Below, piece by piece: positions 11,560 through 23,900 of a stretch of 64,000 bases of DNA (the first letter of the stretch is position 1; each line of letters opens with the position of its first letter). The DNA is taken from the NCBI RefSeq assembly GCF_030272615.1, contig NC_081414.1, forward strand, positions 909,053,009 to 909,117,008, given 5' to 3'. A program made the position numbers and the translations under genes. This stretch comes from Cryptomeria japonica. Lineage: Eukaryota > Streptophyta > Pinopsida > Cupressales > Cupressaceae. The notes under the pieces were generated by a model. That model saw nothing but the letters and a program-made list of their open reading frames with translations. It did not search any database and had not been told where the DNA came from.

Positions 11560-12560
11560 GATTTGCACATCAGACTTTAAAGTCCGATGTGCAAAATTTA
11601 GGTTTTGCCCCTGTAGATTGGACTTTAAAGTTTGACATGCAAGTAGTCCTTAAAGTCTGACCTGCAGGGTCTTTGCATCTGCACATCAAACTTTAAAGTC
11701 CGATGTGCAGGTTGATTTGGCAGTAGCATGCATGTTGGACTTTAAAGTCTGACTTGCAAGAGGTTTAGTCCTGCATGTTAGACTTTAAAGTCTGACATAT
11801 ATGGCACCATTAACAATTAATGAGGGAATTTATTGTTAATTTCGGGGTTATTTATTAATTTTTGAGGATTATTTCTTCATTCCATTTTGTGATCTCTCCT
11901 TTGTGCATGCCCTCCTACTCCTCTCTTCGCGATTTCAATCTGGATTCCTCACCAATCATCTAATTTTCTTTGGCCGCATGGATTGAGGTGGGGTTTTATT
12001 GTTTTCAATTTTTTTCCTTTCGCTTTGTCCTTCCTTTTTCTTTTGGGTTTTCTTTTGTTGGGGGCAATCAGACATTAAAATCTAGTTGCTCCTAAACCTT
12101 ACCCTCAAGGTTGATGGCACATCAGACTTTAATGTCTGATTGCCCTTTGATCTTTTTGTTTATTTTCTTTCCCCTCTTCCCTCACCTGCACATTGGGTTT
12201 TCAAATCTGACATGCAGGCTAATGAGTGGAGATGACTCTCCGCATATCAGACTTTAAAGTCCGATATGCGGGAGATACCCTCTTGCTAACAAGTCAGGTT
12301 TTAAAACCCAACGTATTAGCAGGAAGGGTTAAACCTTAAAGTCCAGTATGTGAGAAAGTTGTGTCCAATTGACATGTCGGGTTTTAAAACTTGACATGTC
12401 AATTGGTTTCCCTTCCTTTGCACATCAGACTTTAAAGTTTGATGTGCTTGTCTTTTGAACAATTTTTCACTTGCACATCAGACTTTAAAGTCCGATATGT
12501 GAGTAAGATGTTTTATCCTTACACATCGAACATTAAAGTCTAATGTGCAAATTTTTACTC
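11560..12560. repeat. Array of at least 16 TTTAAA-centred palindromes
   Basis: Near-perfect palindromes of 24-40 bp, most centred on GACTTTAAAGTC with arms such as TGCACATC...GATGTGCA, occur at about 11564-11593, 11617-11643, 11643-11666, 11679-11710, 11727-11760, 11771-11800, 12064-12089, 12118-12145, 12185-12218, 12241-12271, 12285-12320, 12329-12355, 12366-12405, 12419-12448, 12472-12505 and 12519-12550. Some variants keep symmetry with different letters, for example a GGTTTTAAAACC core at about 12290-12310 and a GACATGTC...GACATGTC pair at 12370-12401. Spacers differ and are not repeated. Transcripts would fold into consecutive stem-loops. Confidence 0.9.
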
Positions 12561-12726
12561 CTAAGGTGTAAGTCAGACTTTTTTCCCCGACTTGCCAATT
12601 TTGATAGTTTTGCTCCCAAGCCTGTTCTAAGTCCGATTTTTTGATCCGGCTGATAAAATTTTGTTTTAGTGATGATGATAAATATCGAAGAAGCTAATCC
12701 TCGGTGTTGAATGCAAAAATTTGCAA

Positions 12727-15300
12727 ATGTCCAGACCCCCTCACAACAAATCAAAGCCTTCTTTGAGTCAATTGGAATCTTCACTAGGTAAATCATCAGC
12801 AAAGAAGATGAAGTACAAGTATGATAAATACTTGAATTTGTACCTGAAGAGATTAGTAGATTCAAACATCAAGGAGATCAAAGATACAAAAATTGGTCAT
12901 GTTAGTATGTAGGAGTTTATTGATTGATTTGAGAAAGATCCTTCTCGTCTAACAAACTTGATCAGATCTAAGTTGCATAAATATGCTTCCTTCCCAGTTG
13001 CAGCTCATGATCCAGATTTTGTAATTGCAGTGGCAGGTCACTTCGATCCAAATACAAGACAAGTTAAGGGTGTTGATCAAAATGTGATCATGACTTTGGA
13101 CAGTGTTTTCTTCAACAGTGTTTTCAAAGGTTCTTCAGTCGCGAAAGTGGCTGACATTTCTTAAGAAAGTGCTTAGGAGTACTATGAGAAAAATGAGGTA
13201 AAATGCAAGAAAGTAATTAATATAGTGTACCTCTCTATTGCTAGAAATTCTACCACCTCACGATGGCCTAAATATTTCCATAGAAGTGACTTCAATGAGG
13301 AGTACAATGATATGGTCACCATGTTGGCACAGGTGAAGGGTTTAAAGGATTCTCATTACTTTCAGAACTGGATGTGCTATTACATTAATATATTTAGGAA
13401 AGGGGATGCTAGGATTGATTGGGGTGAGTAGATCAGTGATGCACTCTGTGAGTAGTTGAAGGAGGTCAAAATGAGATTGAAATTCTATATGACCTCTTAC
13501 CTAGTATATGCAACTGCTTCTATGAATCAATATCCAGGTTTATCTACCAAAGGTGACAGGAGGTTAGTACCTGTCTGGGAATACTATAATCAACTCATGA
13601 TAAAAAAATCAAGGTAGTCAATTTAGAAGAGTCAACGATGCTTTCTTTGTTGTGTAGAAGTGCATATTCGATAAAATCCTATAGAAGAAGAGATTATCAG
13701 AGGCTGCATATAACAAGGTGTCTCATTTTGGATGTGTTTTTCTTCAGTTTTCAACATTCACTTACATCTGGATAGGATGTTTCTCAAGTGAACCTTTCAT
13801 TTTACCAAGGTATCCTTCTGATAAGATCATCATCATGGCATTATGTCAGCAACTGATCTATGTGCACGAAAAGCAATCACAAGCACATAAGATCAGATTG
13901 AAGTTCCCAGAATCTATTGGCAGGTACTCAGTTTTAACTAACCCCAAAGCCAAGAACATGGAGGAAGAGATGCAATGGAATACTATGAGAAGATTTAAGG
14001 CACACAATAATTTTGATTTTTGTGGCATGAAGAATAAGCTCAAAAGAAACTACACCCATGTTTTTTAGGTTCAAGGATGTGTGGGCAGATTGCCAAGATG
14101 ATGAAGACATAAGAAGAATGGATTTCAGTCATCTTATCCTAGAGTAGATTGAAAATATGGATTTGGCAAAAATCCGAATGACCATGGAAGACACTGATGA
14201 CATAATAGACCCAGTCTATTATGAAAAGAAGATTTCTGACTCTCCACTTCCACTGGTGCAATGGTCGAAAAAGGAGAGTAAGTCTATCACTCAAAGAATC
14301 TCTCCCAATTTGGCAAATACCAATGCATGGTTGTTAAAAAAGAATCTTAGAATGAAACAACTCCCTGCTAGTTCTATAGATGATGATAATAGTGATGGCC
14401 TGGTTGGTAAGACAACTATGTCTGAAACAAGAACCAAGATCAGAGCAGATCCACAAGTACCATCCTCGACCCCTGTAACACAATCTAAGGGGAAACGACC
14501 CAAAATTAAGTTCACAATTAAAGGGTCCAAAAAAGGTGAATCCTCTTCAGTAGCACCAAAGACATTCACAAAAGAATCAGAACAACATCCCACTATAGAG
14601 ACTGAGAAAGAAAATGAGCTTGAAGAAGGTGAAATTCCTCGTCAAGAGGAAGCACATGATGAAGATCCAACACATCATGGCAAAATTAATGTCCCTACCA
14701 TCTCACAGGTGCCCACCCATCCAGAGGTTATTATTCATTCTATTGAAACTGACTTGGATCAAGAAGATGAGGGATTTGATGATGAGGAGATAAATTTGGA
14801 CATGTCACAGTTAGAAGTTGTTCAACAATTTTTCACATTATCCAATTTTTCCAGTTTGAATGATATTCCTTCAACCACCATTGAATCTTCAATGTTGGAT
14901 TTTCCTAAAGCTATGGAGAAAGGATTTTCAGAACATCAGATGATGACTTTACCTTCTACAATGGTCATAATAGAAATTCCACCCCTGGTAAGTACTGAAA
15001 TTATTTCTACTACACCTTCCACTCTCTCCTCTATGGCTATAACTGAAGAAGGGTCAGCATCAGCAGTTGTTACTACATCAATAGGCATATCATTGGATAC
15101 TTCAGCATTGATATTGATAGCAACATCTACAACTGCTACAAGTTCAAGCCATTTTTCTGCTGCAATACCAAGTGATGTTCAACAAGAAGCTACTAGTCCA
15201 CCCACCAATCCATAATTACCACCTTGGATGGAGGTGGTAGCACCCAAGAGGAAGAAACATGTAATTTCACGTGATGAGTTTGATTTTGAGCAGTTGGATC
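12727..15300 (+). pseudogene. Unknown large gene, copy A, 5' part (continues at 27299)
   Basis: I do not recognise this protein family. It starts at ATG 12727 with a Ser/Lys-rich N-terminus, then KYDKYLNLYLKRL. A conserved-looking central region (12958-13431 and beyond) includes VAGHFDPNTRQVKG and SRWPKYFHRSDFNEEYND. The 3' part (14157-15215) is a long Ser/Thr/Glu-rich linker with basic patches (KGKRPKIKFTIKGSKKG). Early stops at about 12910, 12925, 13162, 13174, 13429 and 13450 all lie where a Gln or Arg codon one C-to-T away would restore the frame. At least two frameshifts occur between 13600 and 14157. Region order matches the better kept copy at 20984-24463: 'IAEDYDQYK' there parallels 'EYYEKNEVK' here. 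The hAT at 15301 splits it. Confidence 0.65.
15293..15300. repeat. hAT target-site duplication, left (GTTGGATC)
   Basis: GTTGGATC here matches GTTGGTTC at 27291-27298 in 7 of 8 bases. hAT transposons make 8-bp duplications. Collapsing 15301-27298 to a single target copy restores the reading frame of the host gene. Confidence 0.8.
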
Positions 15301-15315
15301 TAGGGCGTATTTTAG

Positions 15316-15800
15316 TGGCGAATCTTCGCCAATTCATGAATTCCCCATGAATAGTCTTGGGCACCATCGTGGTCAAATCGCCCGAAATTTTGGGGTTAAC
15401 AACACACTGTAGAAACTGGCATCACCAATGACCACACACCATCGACGTGCATGCTTGTAATATTCACCTAGAATCACTCGAACATGGGTATTAGATCACC
15501 TCTGTTATTCACTAGCAATAGTTAAACGACCACATACCTAGGACCTAATTCACCAATGGTAAATTACATGTTCATTGCTTGCGTCGGCCAAATTCGCCAA
15601 TATCAAATAAAACATTATAAGCATTTGAGCACCCATTTCACCTCGCTTAAATTAAATGTTAATTGCACGCCCGCACAATTCACCAAAAATGCAATTAAAT
15701 TAAATGTTTATTGGCAATTACAATGCCCGGGCCTTGCGCAATTCGCCAAAAATGCAATCATGGATTGCTATAAATACACTATTTCTTACACTCTTTCTTA
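15316..15800. repeat. hAT left subterminal region with TTCGCCAA motifs and TATA box
   Basis: AATTCGCCAA or AATTCACCAA occurs at about 15326, 15550, 15590, 15679 and 15740, several followed by an AAAATGCAAT-type extension. Subterminal motif repeats are the usual transposase binding region of hAT elements. A TATA-like box CTATAAATA at 15768-15776 lies about 300 bp before the transposase start and could be its promoter. Confidence 0.55.
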
Positions 15801-16066
15801 CAATTTGTTTGTGTCTGATTAGTAAATTGGGAGCTCTCAGAGTCTCGAGTCTCGATTCGCATTTCGCAAATTGAGTTGGAAAGTCAAAGTTCATTGTAGG
15901 GCGGAGGGCCAGAGTTACAATCCTGCAACACAGGCCCAGGCATTCATTCCTGATTCCTGATTCCTGATTCAGAGAATTGAGAAGGCATAAAGGCGAGCAA
16001 TCATTTCTTCATACTTGATAGTATTAGTTTTAACTTTTAATTCATAGTGAGAGGTCAAGACTCAAG

Positions 16067-18843
16067 ATGTCACAGTCAGACATGGGTGAGACTCCTCAAG
16101 GTGGTGAAGGGATTGGGATGTCAGACAAGGGTAAGACTCTTCAGGGCAGTGAAACTGAAGGGATTGGAAGACCATCAAAATGCCCAAAACTTAAATTTAA
16201 AGATAGTACAGTTGTAGAGTTTTTGGTCCATCAACCTCTACAGTTGCAAAACCCATTCACAATAGCTCACCACCACCAGTACCACAAGGTGGGATTGTTA
16301 TTAATTTAAATGCATCAAATAAAGATGACAATACCGACACAACAAAAGATGTTCTAAGGGATACACACAATGAGATACCATTGGCAAATGCAAATTCTAG
16401 TACTGAAGATGATGTTGGTAGGAAGAAAAGAAAAAGGAAAGTAAAACTGGGGTGAGAGTGGGAGATGAAAAGGAGTTTTAAGATTGATTGGGTAGCAAAG
16501 TACCCATTCATTGAACTAGTCCCAAACAATGATGAACAACCAACAAAATGCAGGTGTAAGATTTGTAGCTGGAAAACTATATAAGAGAAGATGATGTAGC
16601 TAAAGCTTGACACCATAGAAAAGCATATTGGTAAGGTTTATGAAAAACAGATCATAGACAGAAAGGAAACATGAGTATTAAGATGGAAATCAAAGGAAGA
16701 ATGTCTTCATGTTAAGTATGTCACAGAATATGAAGAGCATAACCACAAAATGACATTGATTCGTAATAGTGGATTTGGAAATACAATCAAGGTTGGGCTT
16801 GAACATGCAGCGAAAGATGCAAACCTACCAAAGACTGTTCAGATGAGTGTTGTTTTTCATATTATGTCAAGAGGGCATCCTATGAAAAATTTCCTAGAAT
16901 TTAGTAATTTATTATCTTTTTTGAATGTTCCTCACTATCCTAGGTCACATTGGTCAATAAATGCTAGATGGAAAATGGCAAACTGTCTCGCTGAGGTGGA
17001 AAAGGAAAATTTACAAGAGAGTGTAAAAGAGTCAAATTTCATTTCATTATCCATAGATGAAGTTACTGTGGTAGATAACACTGCTTGGGTTTGTATGCAT
17101 GTGTATACCGTAAAAGAACATGTCCGCTGAGCTCATCTACTCTATTTTCATAAAATGAGGGGCAATTCAACAGCAAAAAATTTATATTTGGAAGTTAAGA
17201 AAGCTTTGAATGAAATTGCTGGTATGGATGACTTGACAATTACCAAAAAGTTGGTGTGTGTTGGAGCTGATGGAGCTGCAGTAATGCAAGGTCAAAGGAC
17301 CGGTCTTTGCGCAATATTACAAACTAGTATTGCACCATACATGGTTGGCATTCACTGCATGGCCCATCTAATGAATTTAGCATATAGAATTGTAAGCAAT
17401 TTCCCTACAATGTCAAAAGTTGAAGATTTGGTCCACGAGCTCCACTCATACTTCTGTCGAAGTCCTAAACGTTTTGCAGAATTTTAGATTTTTGTTGAGG
17501 GAGTAACAGGAGGAAACAAGCTTCTCAGGGATGTTGAGACCAGATGGATCTCCTTGCATGGACCAGCCGAACGAGTTCTAATAGAATATAAATCCTTGAT
17601 TGGACTAATGTATGAGCAACGTCTCACAGTAGTCAAAGCTCCTTATCTCTTACATAAGTTAAGTGATATAGAGACTCTATTAACTTTAGCTAGTCTTCTC
17701 CCCATGCTAGCTTCAATGAAAAAACTTGTTAAGAAAGCCCAAGATAGAACTATGTATATCAATGAGTATAGCACTCTATGTAAAATGACATGCTTGAGCC
17801 TGGATGGTCTATATTTAGATCTAATGGGGCAAAGCCCAAATTTTTTTAGGTGGCAGATAATTACAGATTTGAATCATGCTGAAATTTTTTTACATTTGAA
17901 TACAAAAAATGAGTTATGTGTCTTTGTAAAAGGATTTCAAATACCAATGCACCAATCTAAGATGGGCAAGCGAGGTAGAGCACTACCAGTTAAAAAGGAA
18001 GATTTTGATAGGATTGTTAAATCCATTAGTGATAATTTGAAGTCTATTGCATATGAACTTTCAACTAAGATTCAAGAAAGATTCCCTTGAGAAGAAATAC
18101 TTGAAGCCATGGGTTGTGTGTATCCTCAATTTTGGCATTCAATTGGAGATAATCCAAATGACGCAAAGATCTATCATAAAAAACTAGAGGAATTGATATT
18201 GACATTTTCAAAAGATGCATATTGCAATGGACAGCTAATAGAAGGAATTTTAAATTTAGATCATCTTAGAAAACAATGTAAACAATTTGCATTGGTTATG
18301 AAACAGCAGTTGGTTAACTTGGAGAATCCATTTGAACCTGGATCAATCACAAGGCTTTGGAAAAGGATAGATCAAAGTGAAGCATTGTGTATTGTAATAC
18401 CAGAATATTTGAAACTTGCTGATTTATGTCAAACAATGATATTGGGGTCGGTGGAAGATGAGAGAGTTTTTAGTGCATTAGGGCTTTTGAAATCAAAGAT
18501 CAGAAACAAATTAGACAAGAATTTGGAAACTTGCTTGAGGTTGTTTGTAACCCAGTATAATGTTAGAGATTTTCCATATAATAGGGCACTGGCAATCTGG
18601 AATTCCATGCGTGATAGATGAGGGGTGTGCAACACTTTAAAAGCTGGTGGTGCTACTGCTAGTGCTAGTGCTAAGACAAATGAATATGATGGATCGCAGA
18701 CTCAGAGTCAGCATGAAGACAAAGACATTTTTGAATACTTGACTTAGAATGAAGATGAACCTGTTAGTACTAGTCAGTTTTTGAATCTTGAGTCCATTTG
18801 GGATATAGAAGCCTCAGACAATTGGACTGAATCACTGAAGTGA
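16067..18843 (+). pseudogene. hAT transposase pseudogene (ZNF862-like type)
   Basis: ATG at 16067 opens a Gly/Ser-rich N-terminus; one frameshift near 16200-16300 leads into the main frame, which then holds to the end. A BED-like zinc finger lies at about 16549-16640 (C-x1-C-x2-C and a later H in IEKHIGK). The RNase H-fold core has LSIDEVTVVDNTAW (about 17050-17090), LVCVGADGAAVMQG (17248-17290) and HCMAHLMNLAYRI (17353-17390). The C-terminal dimerisation block is EDERVFSALGLLKSKIRNKL (18457-18515). In-frame stops at about 16453, 16579, 16594, 17128, 17485, 18088, 18619 and 18745 break it. Wording is closest to the hAT proteins annotated as 'zinc finger protein 862-like'. It would cut and reinsert the element in the nucleus if intact. 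Confidence 0.85.
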
Positions 18844-19193
18844 ATTAGAAGTCAGTTTATAGGTATTTATAATTATACTACAATTCTTTAGTCATATTAC
18901 AATTTCAATTTGCAAAATTGCAATACTATAGTTGTCATTGATGATTTTTGATATTGTATTCCTTGAATTTGTCAATCAGAAGTAGAACGGATACTTATTT
19001 CATATTTTTAATTGTGAATTTGAATTATTACTAAACAATTGAATTATTAGTAAATTGGTATTTGTTTCCACATTATGTAACATGTTGAACATGAAATGAA
19101 ACAAATTTGTGTCACAAGATCCATAAAATTATTCATATTGCATAACTGTTACTGCTAGAACCTTTCTACTATTCTACATTAAATGCTTAAAGT
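18844..19193. other. hAT 3' non-coding DNA
   Basis: AT-rich sequence after the transposase end, with nothing specific visible. It stops near 19186-19193, where CTTAAAGT also occurs at 26884-26891; those two octamers could mark the insertion of the copy-B element, but terminal TG/CA is not seen on both sides. Confidence 0.35.
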
Positions 19194-19319
19194 GATGTTC
19201 ATGGCGATTAGGGTTTTGTGTTTGTTTTTTGTCTTAGTTGGCTAGTAAACCGAAGTTGTCATGCATTGAAAATCTAAGTTGTCCTCTATTTATTTGTCCA
19301 TGTCAATGTCAAGTGTGGT

Positions 19320-20880
19320 CAAATGGTTGGTCAGACATGTTTAATGGTTATTGCTAGCTCGCAGGTCCTTTATCATCAAGTCAGTTTAAGTCACAAGCTT
19401 GCAAGTACTGGGAGATTCTAGTTGTCGCTAGCTTGCAAGATGTTTTGCACTTGACCATTTTATGTTGCAAGGTTGTGACTGGGTGTGATTGTATGTTATC
19501 ACATAGTCGCGAGGTGTTCATGGTTAAGTCATTTTAATTTGCGATCATGCGATGTAGTTGGTATCACAGCTTAGTTGGTTTCTTCGCTTGCTTGTAGGTT
19601 TTGAAGTTGTTTAGCATTTTAAGTTGCGATCTGGCAATAGGTAAGTTTTGGTCTGATTTTGTGGTCATCGCATGCTCGCGGGTTTGTAGTATTAAGTCAA
19701 AAAGTGTTGTGAGCATGCGATGGCGGTTAAGTGCCTTGTTATCGTGAGATCATAAGGGTTTAAGTCAAGTTAAGTTTCGAGTTGCGAGCTTGCAATGAAA
19801 TAAGTTATTTTGTTAGATCAACGGCTGTCGCTCACTCGCGAGATTCTATGAGGATTCGTAAAAGGGGTTGCAAGCTTGTGATTAAGAGGATTTGCTAGGA
19901 TTGTCGCTAACTCACCGGTTCCTTTCCTGATTGTTATAACCGATTGAGAGTGTGTGATTAAAGATGGGGATTGACACGTGGACTTGTTTGTCAGGTTTTG
20001 TAAAAGTTTTGACACGATCGAGCTGAGATTTTGACATTTGTGCAATTGCATTAATGCATTCTATCAGTTTAATTGAATTAATGCCACACTAGCTAGTTCA
20101 TGCAAGTGTGGTAGTTAATGAGACTTGGTCACTTGAGAGAAGTGACGACACCCAAATACCATTCTATGTTGCGAGGTTGCGACTGGGTGTGATTTTATGT
20201 TATCACAAGGTTGCGAGGTGTTCACAGTTAAGTCATTTTTATTTGCGATCATGCGATGTGGTTAAGTCACTTGCTTGCAGGTTTTGAAGTTGTTTAGCAT
20301 TTTAAGTTGCAATCTAGTGACAGGTAAGTTTTGGTTTGATTTTGTGGTCATCACATGCTCACGGGTTTGTAAGTCTTAAGTCAAAAAGTGTTGCAAGCAT
20401 GCAAAGGCGGTTAAGTGTCTTGTTGTCATGGGATCGCAAGGGTTTAAGTCAAGTTAAGTTTCTAGTTGCGAGCTTGCGATGAAATAAGTTGTTTTGTTAG
20501 ATCAACGGCTGTCACTCACTCGCGAGATTCTTTGAAGATTCGTAAAAGGGGTTGCGAGCTTGTATTTAAGAGGATTTGGTAGCATTGTTGCTAACTCGCT
20601 AACATGTGGACTTGTTTGCCGGGTTCTGTAAAAGTTTTGAATGGCAATTGTCAATCAAATAGAAGGGCATGAATTCAAATTTCGCTCGAGTACTTCAGTT
20701 TGAAGTTTGAATTATTGTTATTATGCCACAGTAGCTACTAGCTAGTTCATGCAAGTGTGGAAATTAATGAGACTTGAGACTTGAGACAAGTGACGGCACC
20801 CAAAATTCAAATAGTAAATACCATAAATTGCATGATTGAGCCGAGGTTTTGTATAATTGCATTAATGCATTCTATCTTCA
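19320..20880. repeat. TTGCGA/TCGCGA motif-rich leader with a ~700-bp tandem duplication
   Basis: Short motifs such as TTGCGAGCTTGCGAT, TTTGCGATCATGCGATG, TCGCATGCTCGCGGG and TCGCTCACTCGCGAG recur roughly every 50-60 bp in both orientations. The block starting near 19457 (ATGTTGC(A/G)AGGTTG) is repeated from about 20165, so that 19457-20158 and 20159-20870 are diverged tandem copies. Shared downstream pieces (GCTAGTTCATGCAAGTGTGG at about 20091 and 20740) support the duplication. No coding function is visible. Confidence 0.7.
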
Positions 20881-20983
20881 AGGTAATCCAGTGAATTGAG
20901 CTCTGCAACAACGTTGGAGAATTCAGAGTGTTGGGTGTGAGAAAATTTCAGAAAATTGATTAAGTTTTTCTCCTGCAGCTAAA

Positions 20984-23900
20984 ATGAGCTAGGTGACAAG
21001 TGGTATTGGAGGTTCCAAGCCCAAGCCCAAGCACAAGCCCAAGGCCACGACAAGTGGAGCAGGTGGACCTGGAGGTTCCAAGGCCAGTGCCACTGAGGAA
21101 ATGATGGTTAAGAAATACAAATATGAATTTGTAGATTTGATGCCAAGGACTTCCATTGCTTTGAATACAAATCATTTGGCATGGAGAGATTTATGGAGCT
21201 AATGAAAAAACCCTACCTTGCTTAATATGACTGGTTCTACTCTGTTTCATTATTTCTAGAAAAATAGGGTTAAGGGTGTCCCGATGTCAAACCCTTGGGA
21301 TTTAAATATGGCAAAGTTAATTGTGCCAGATGTGTATGTTGATGTGGATTTGATCAAAGAGTTGGGAAAATGCTATTGCCCAGTATCTAGGGTAATCAGA
21401 AGAAAGAACTAGTCTGCCCTAGTTTCAATTAATAGAGCTAGCTTTGTTGAAGCTTTCCAAATTACTAGTGCTGCATGTACAGATATAGATTTGGAGCAGA
21501 TTGCAGAGGATTATGACCAATACAAAGGTGTTATCAAGAAGCATGCAATGCCCAGATACATGCCTAGGGTGAATAAGAAGCCAGTTATAATTCTAGAGAG
21601 TATCGAACCACCATTTAACATCACACCTTTCCACCATTATATGCATTGTACAATCTATGGATTATGCAGAGTGTTGGGTTTTGATGGAGATTCAACAGTG
21701 TCAACTGAATTATTGATGATGGCTATGGACATTCAACACCTAGATGTTAACAAAGATTATGATTATGTGGGCTATGTGGTTGAACACATTCATAATGCTC
21801 TAGTTGAAATTCAGAGTGGTGCACCCAACCCTACATTCAAGCATTATTCATTGCTGATGCATTTAATCTTGTTCTATAATGTTGAGTTCATGGATAAAGA
21901 ATTGGAGCTTTTCAAAGAATTCTTCTGTGTCTTAATGCCAATACAAAGATGGACCCAGGTTTGGGACAGTAGTTCTCCCCATTCTTCTTTCCTTTTCTTT
22001 GAAAATTGGATTGTTTCACCAATTATGGAAATGCTAAGAATAAATAGGGAACGATTGTCAATTAATGTTAGGAGAGTTTTGAGACCTTACTAGTATGTTC
22101 CAAACTGGCCTATTTCACATAACTGGGGGGACTTTTATTTTTTTGATAACTTTACTATGATGAGAGTCTATGGGTGTCCTCAGCCTTCCCATATTTTACC
22201 AAAATTTGTTCCAATTAGGATTGCTTTTATGGAGTTTATCTGGCAATTGACCCTAGTTGAAAAACAATACCTTGATAAACATAGGAAGGGTTCTTTTCTT
22301 CCTAGGCTTTGGGTTGCATCTAATTTTACCATTGGTAGGAGTTCCTTTGATGAAGTAAACAATTTCCTTAAATAGTATAGGTTGGTTAATGTTGTGTCTA
22401 GATTCTGTGATCCGGAACAATTTATTAAAGTTGCAATGCCAAAAATGACACCTTGGGCCACAATAAAGGACTATGAACCATTGGATGATGAAGACGTGGT
22501 TAGAAATTTGTTGAGAAAAGATGAAGTACAAGAAAGGAGAAGAAAATGGAAAAATTTGATGAGAGTTGAAGCAAAATTGTTGGCCGCTGACCCTAGTTTC
22601 TCAGGTTTTTACCCTGATAGCCCGTACTTGGAGAGGATTAACAAAATGTTGAGTTTATATGAAACTCTGATGGAACAAATGCCTCAAATTCTAGAAGTGA
22701 CTGCTCAGTAGCAAGACCCCCAAGATGGACATTATTCACATGGCAAGAGGCCACTTAGTGTGTCTGCTGATGATGTAGAGAGTGGGGATGAAGTTCAATC
22801 TACCTGAGTGCCAATTACAAAGAAACAAAAAACCACTGAGGTCGGTACAATTGTGAGGAGAGACCCTGCTAGAGCAATTGCTACAAAACAAGGACACTAC
22901 TTTCATCAAATAAGGACACATCTTAGAGAAGCAGGGCAGAATGAAGAATAGGGAGAAACAAATGAAGCCCTTGCTCAAGGCTTTGATGAGCGTGTGATGT
23001 TGTCAAATGAGTTCATGAAAGATGATGACTTTATTAAGTCAAATGGATTTAAAAGTTTTTTGACAAGGTTGAAACAAAATCAATTAAAACAAAATATGAT
23101 CATAGAGGAAGCAAATGAAGAAAAGAAAGAGGAGATCATCAAGGCACTACAGGAATATGATCCTAACAGGGAGGAAATATCTGTGGAATAGGTAAGACAA
23201 TTGATAAAGAGTACTGGTATGATTATGATGCCTGACTGGGATATCTAGTCTATTTTTATTATTGATCAAATTAGGAAGCAAGAGGACCCAATGTTTAGAA
23301 CTAAATTTGAAATTGGAGATGTAATAAGAGGAACAAGATTTAATCCTAAGTCAAAGACACTTGTTGCTTGGTCTTTGGCCCCTTCCACTCAAAAGCCCCA
23401 CCTTCTAAATATCCAAGTAGAAAAGAAAGCTGATAGAATGATTTGGAACTTGTAGAACACAACTGACACGGAGATTGCCTCATTTTTGACTAAAGTTTCT
23501 TTCATGAATTTATCAAAAATAGAGGATTTGTCAAGAAGATACACATAAACATATACCCAATTGATTGCACTGTCTAAAAAATATGAAGAGACACTAATGA
23601 AGAAGGGCACTCTAGAGGAAGAGTTAGTGGAGTTGAAAGAAAAAATTGCAAATGAGCCCCCTCCAATACAGATTACAGAACAAGTACAAGAAATACCAGC
23701 TGATGTGACAACAAAAATGGAGGAATACGCAGGGAAAATTGAAAAGCTTGAAAATGAACAAAATGTCAAGGCTATCTTTGTTGTGTCAGGAATTCTGAAG
23801 CACATGATTAGTGTATTGAAAGACAAATTGATGGTTGTGCATGATATGCACATTTCTTTGAAAGAGGCAAGCAAAACATCCTCTGAGGCTATCGCTTTTC

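Noticed and set aside
11560-12560. Repeat-spacer-repeat look of a CRISPR array
   Set aside because: Units are palindromes of varying length with irregular spacing, in plant transposon DNA, and no cas-like gene is present.
14291-14593. 100-codon minus ORF opposite the unknown gene
   Set aside because: Shadow of the Ser/Thr/Glu-rich linker on the plus strand.
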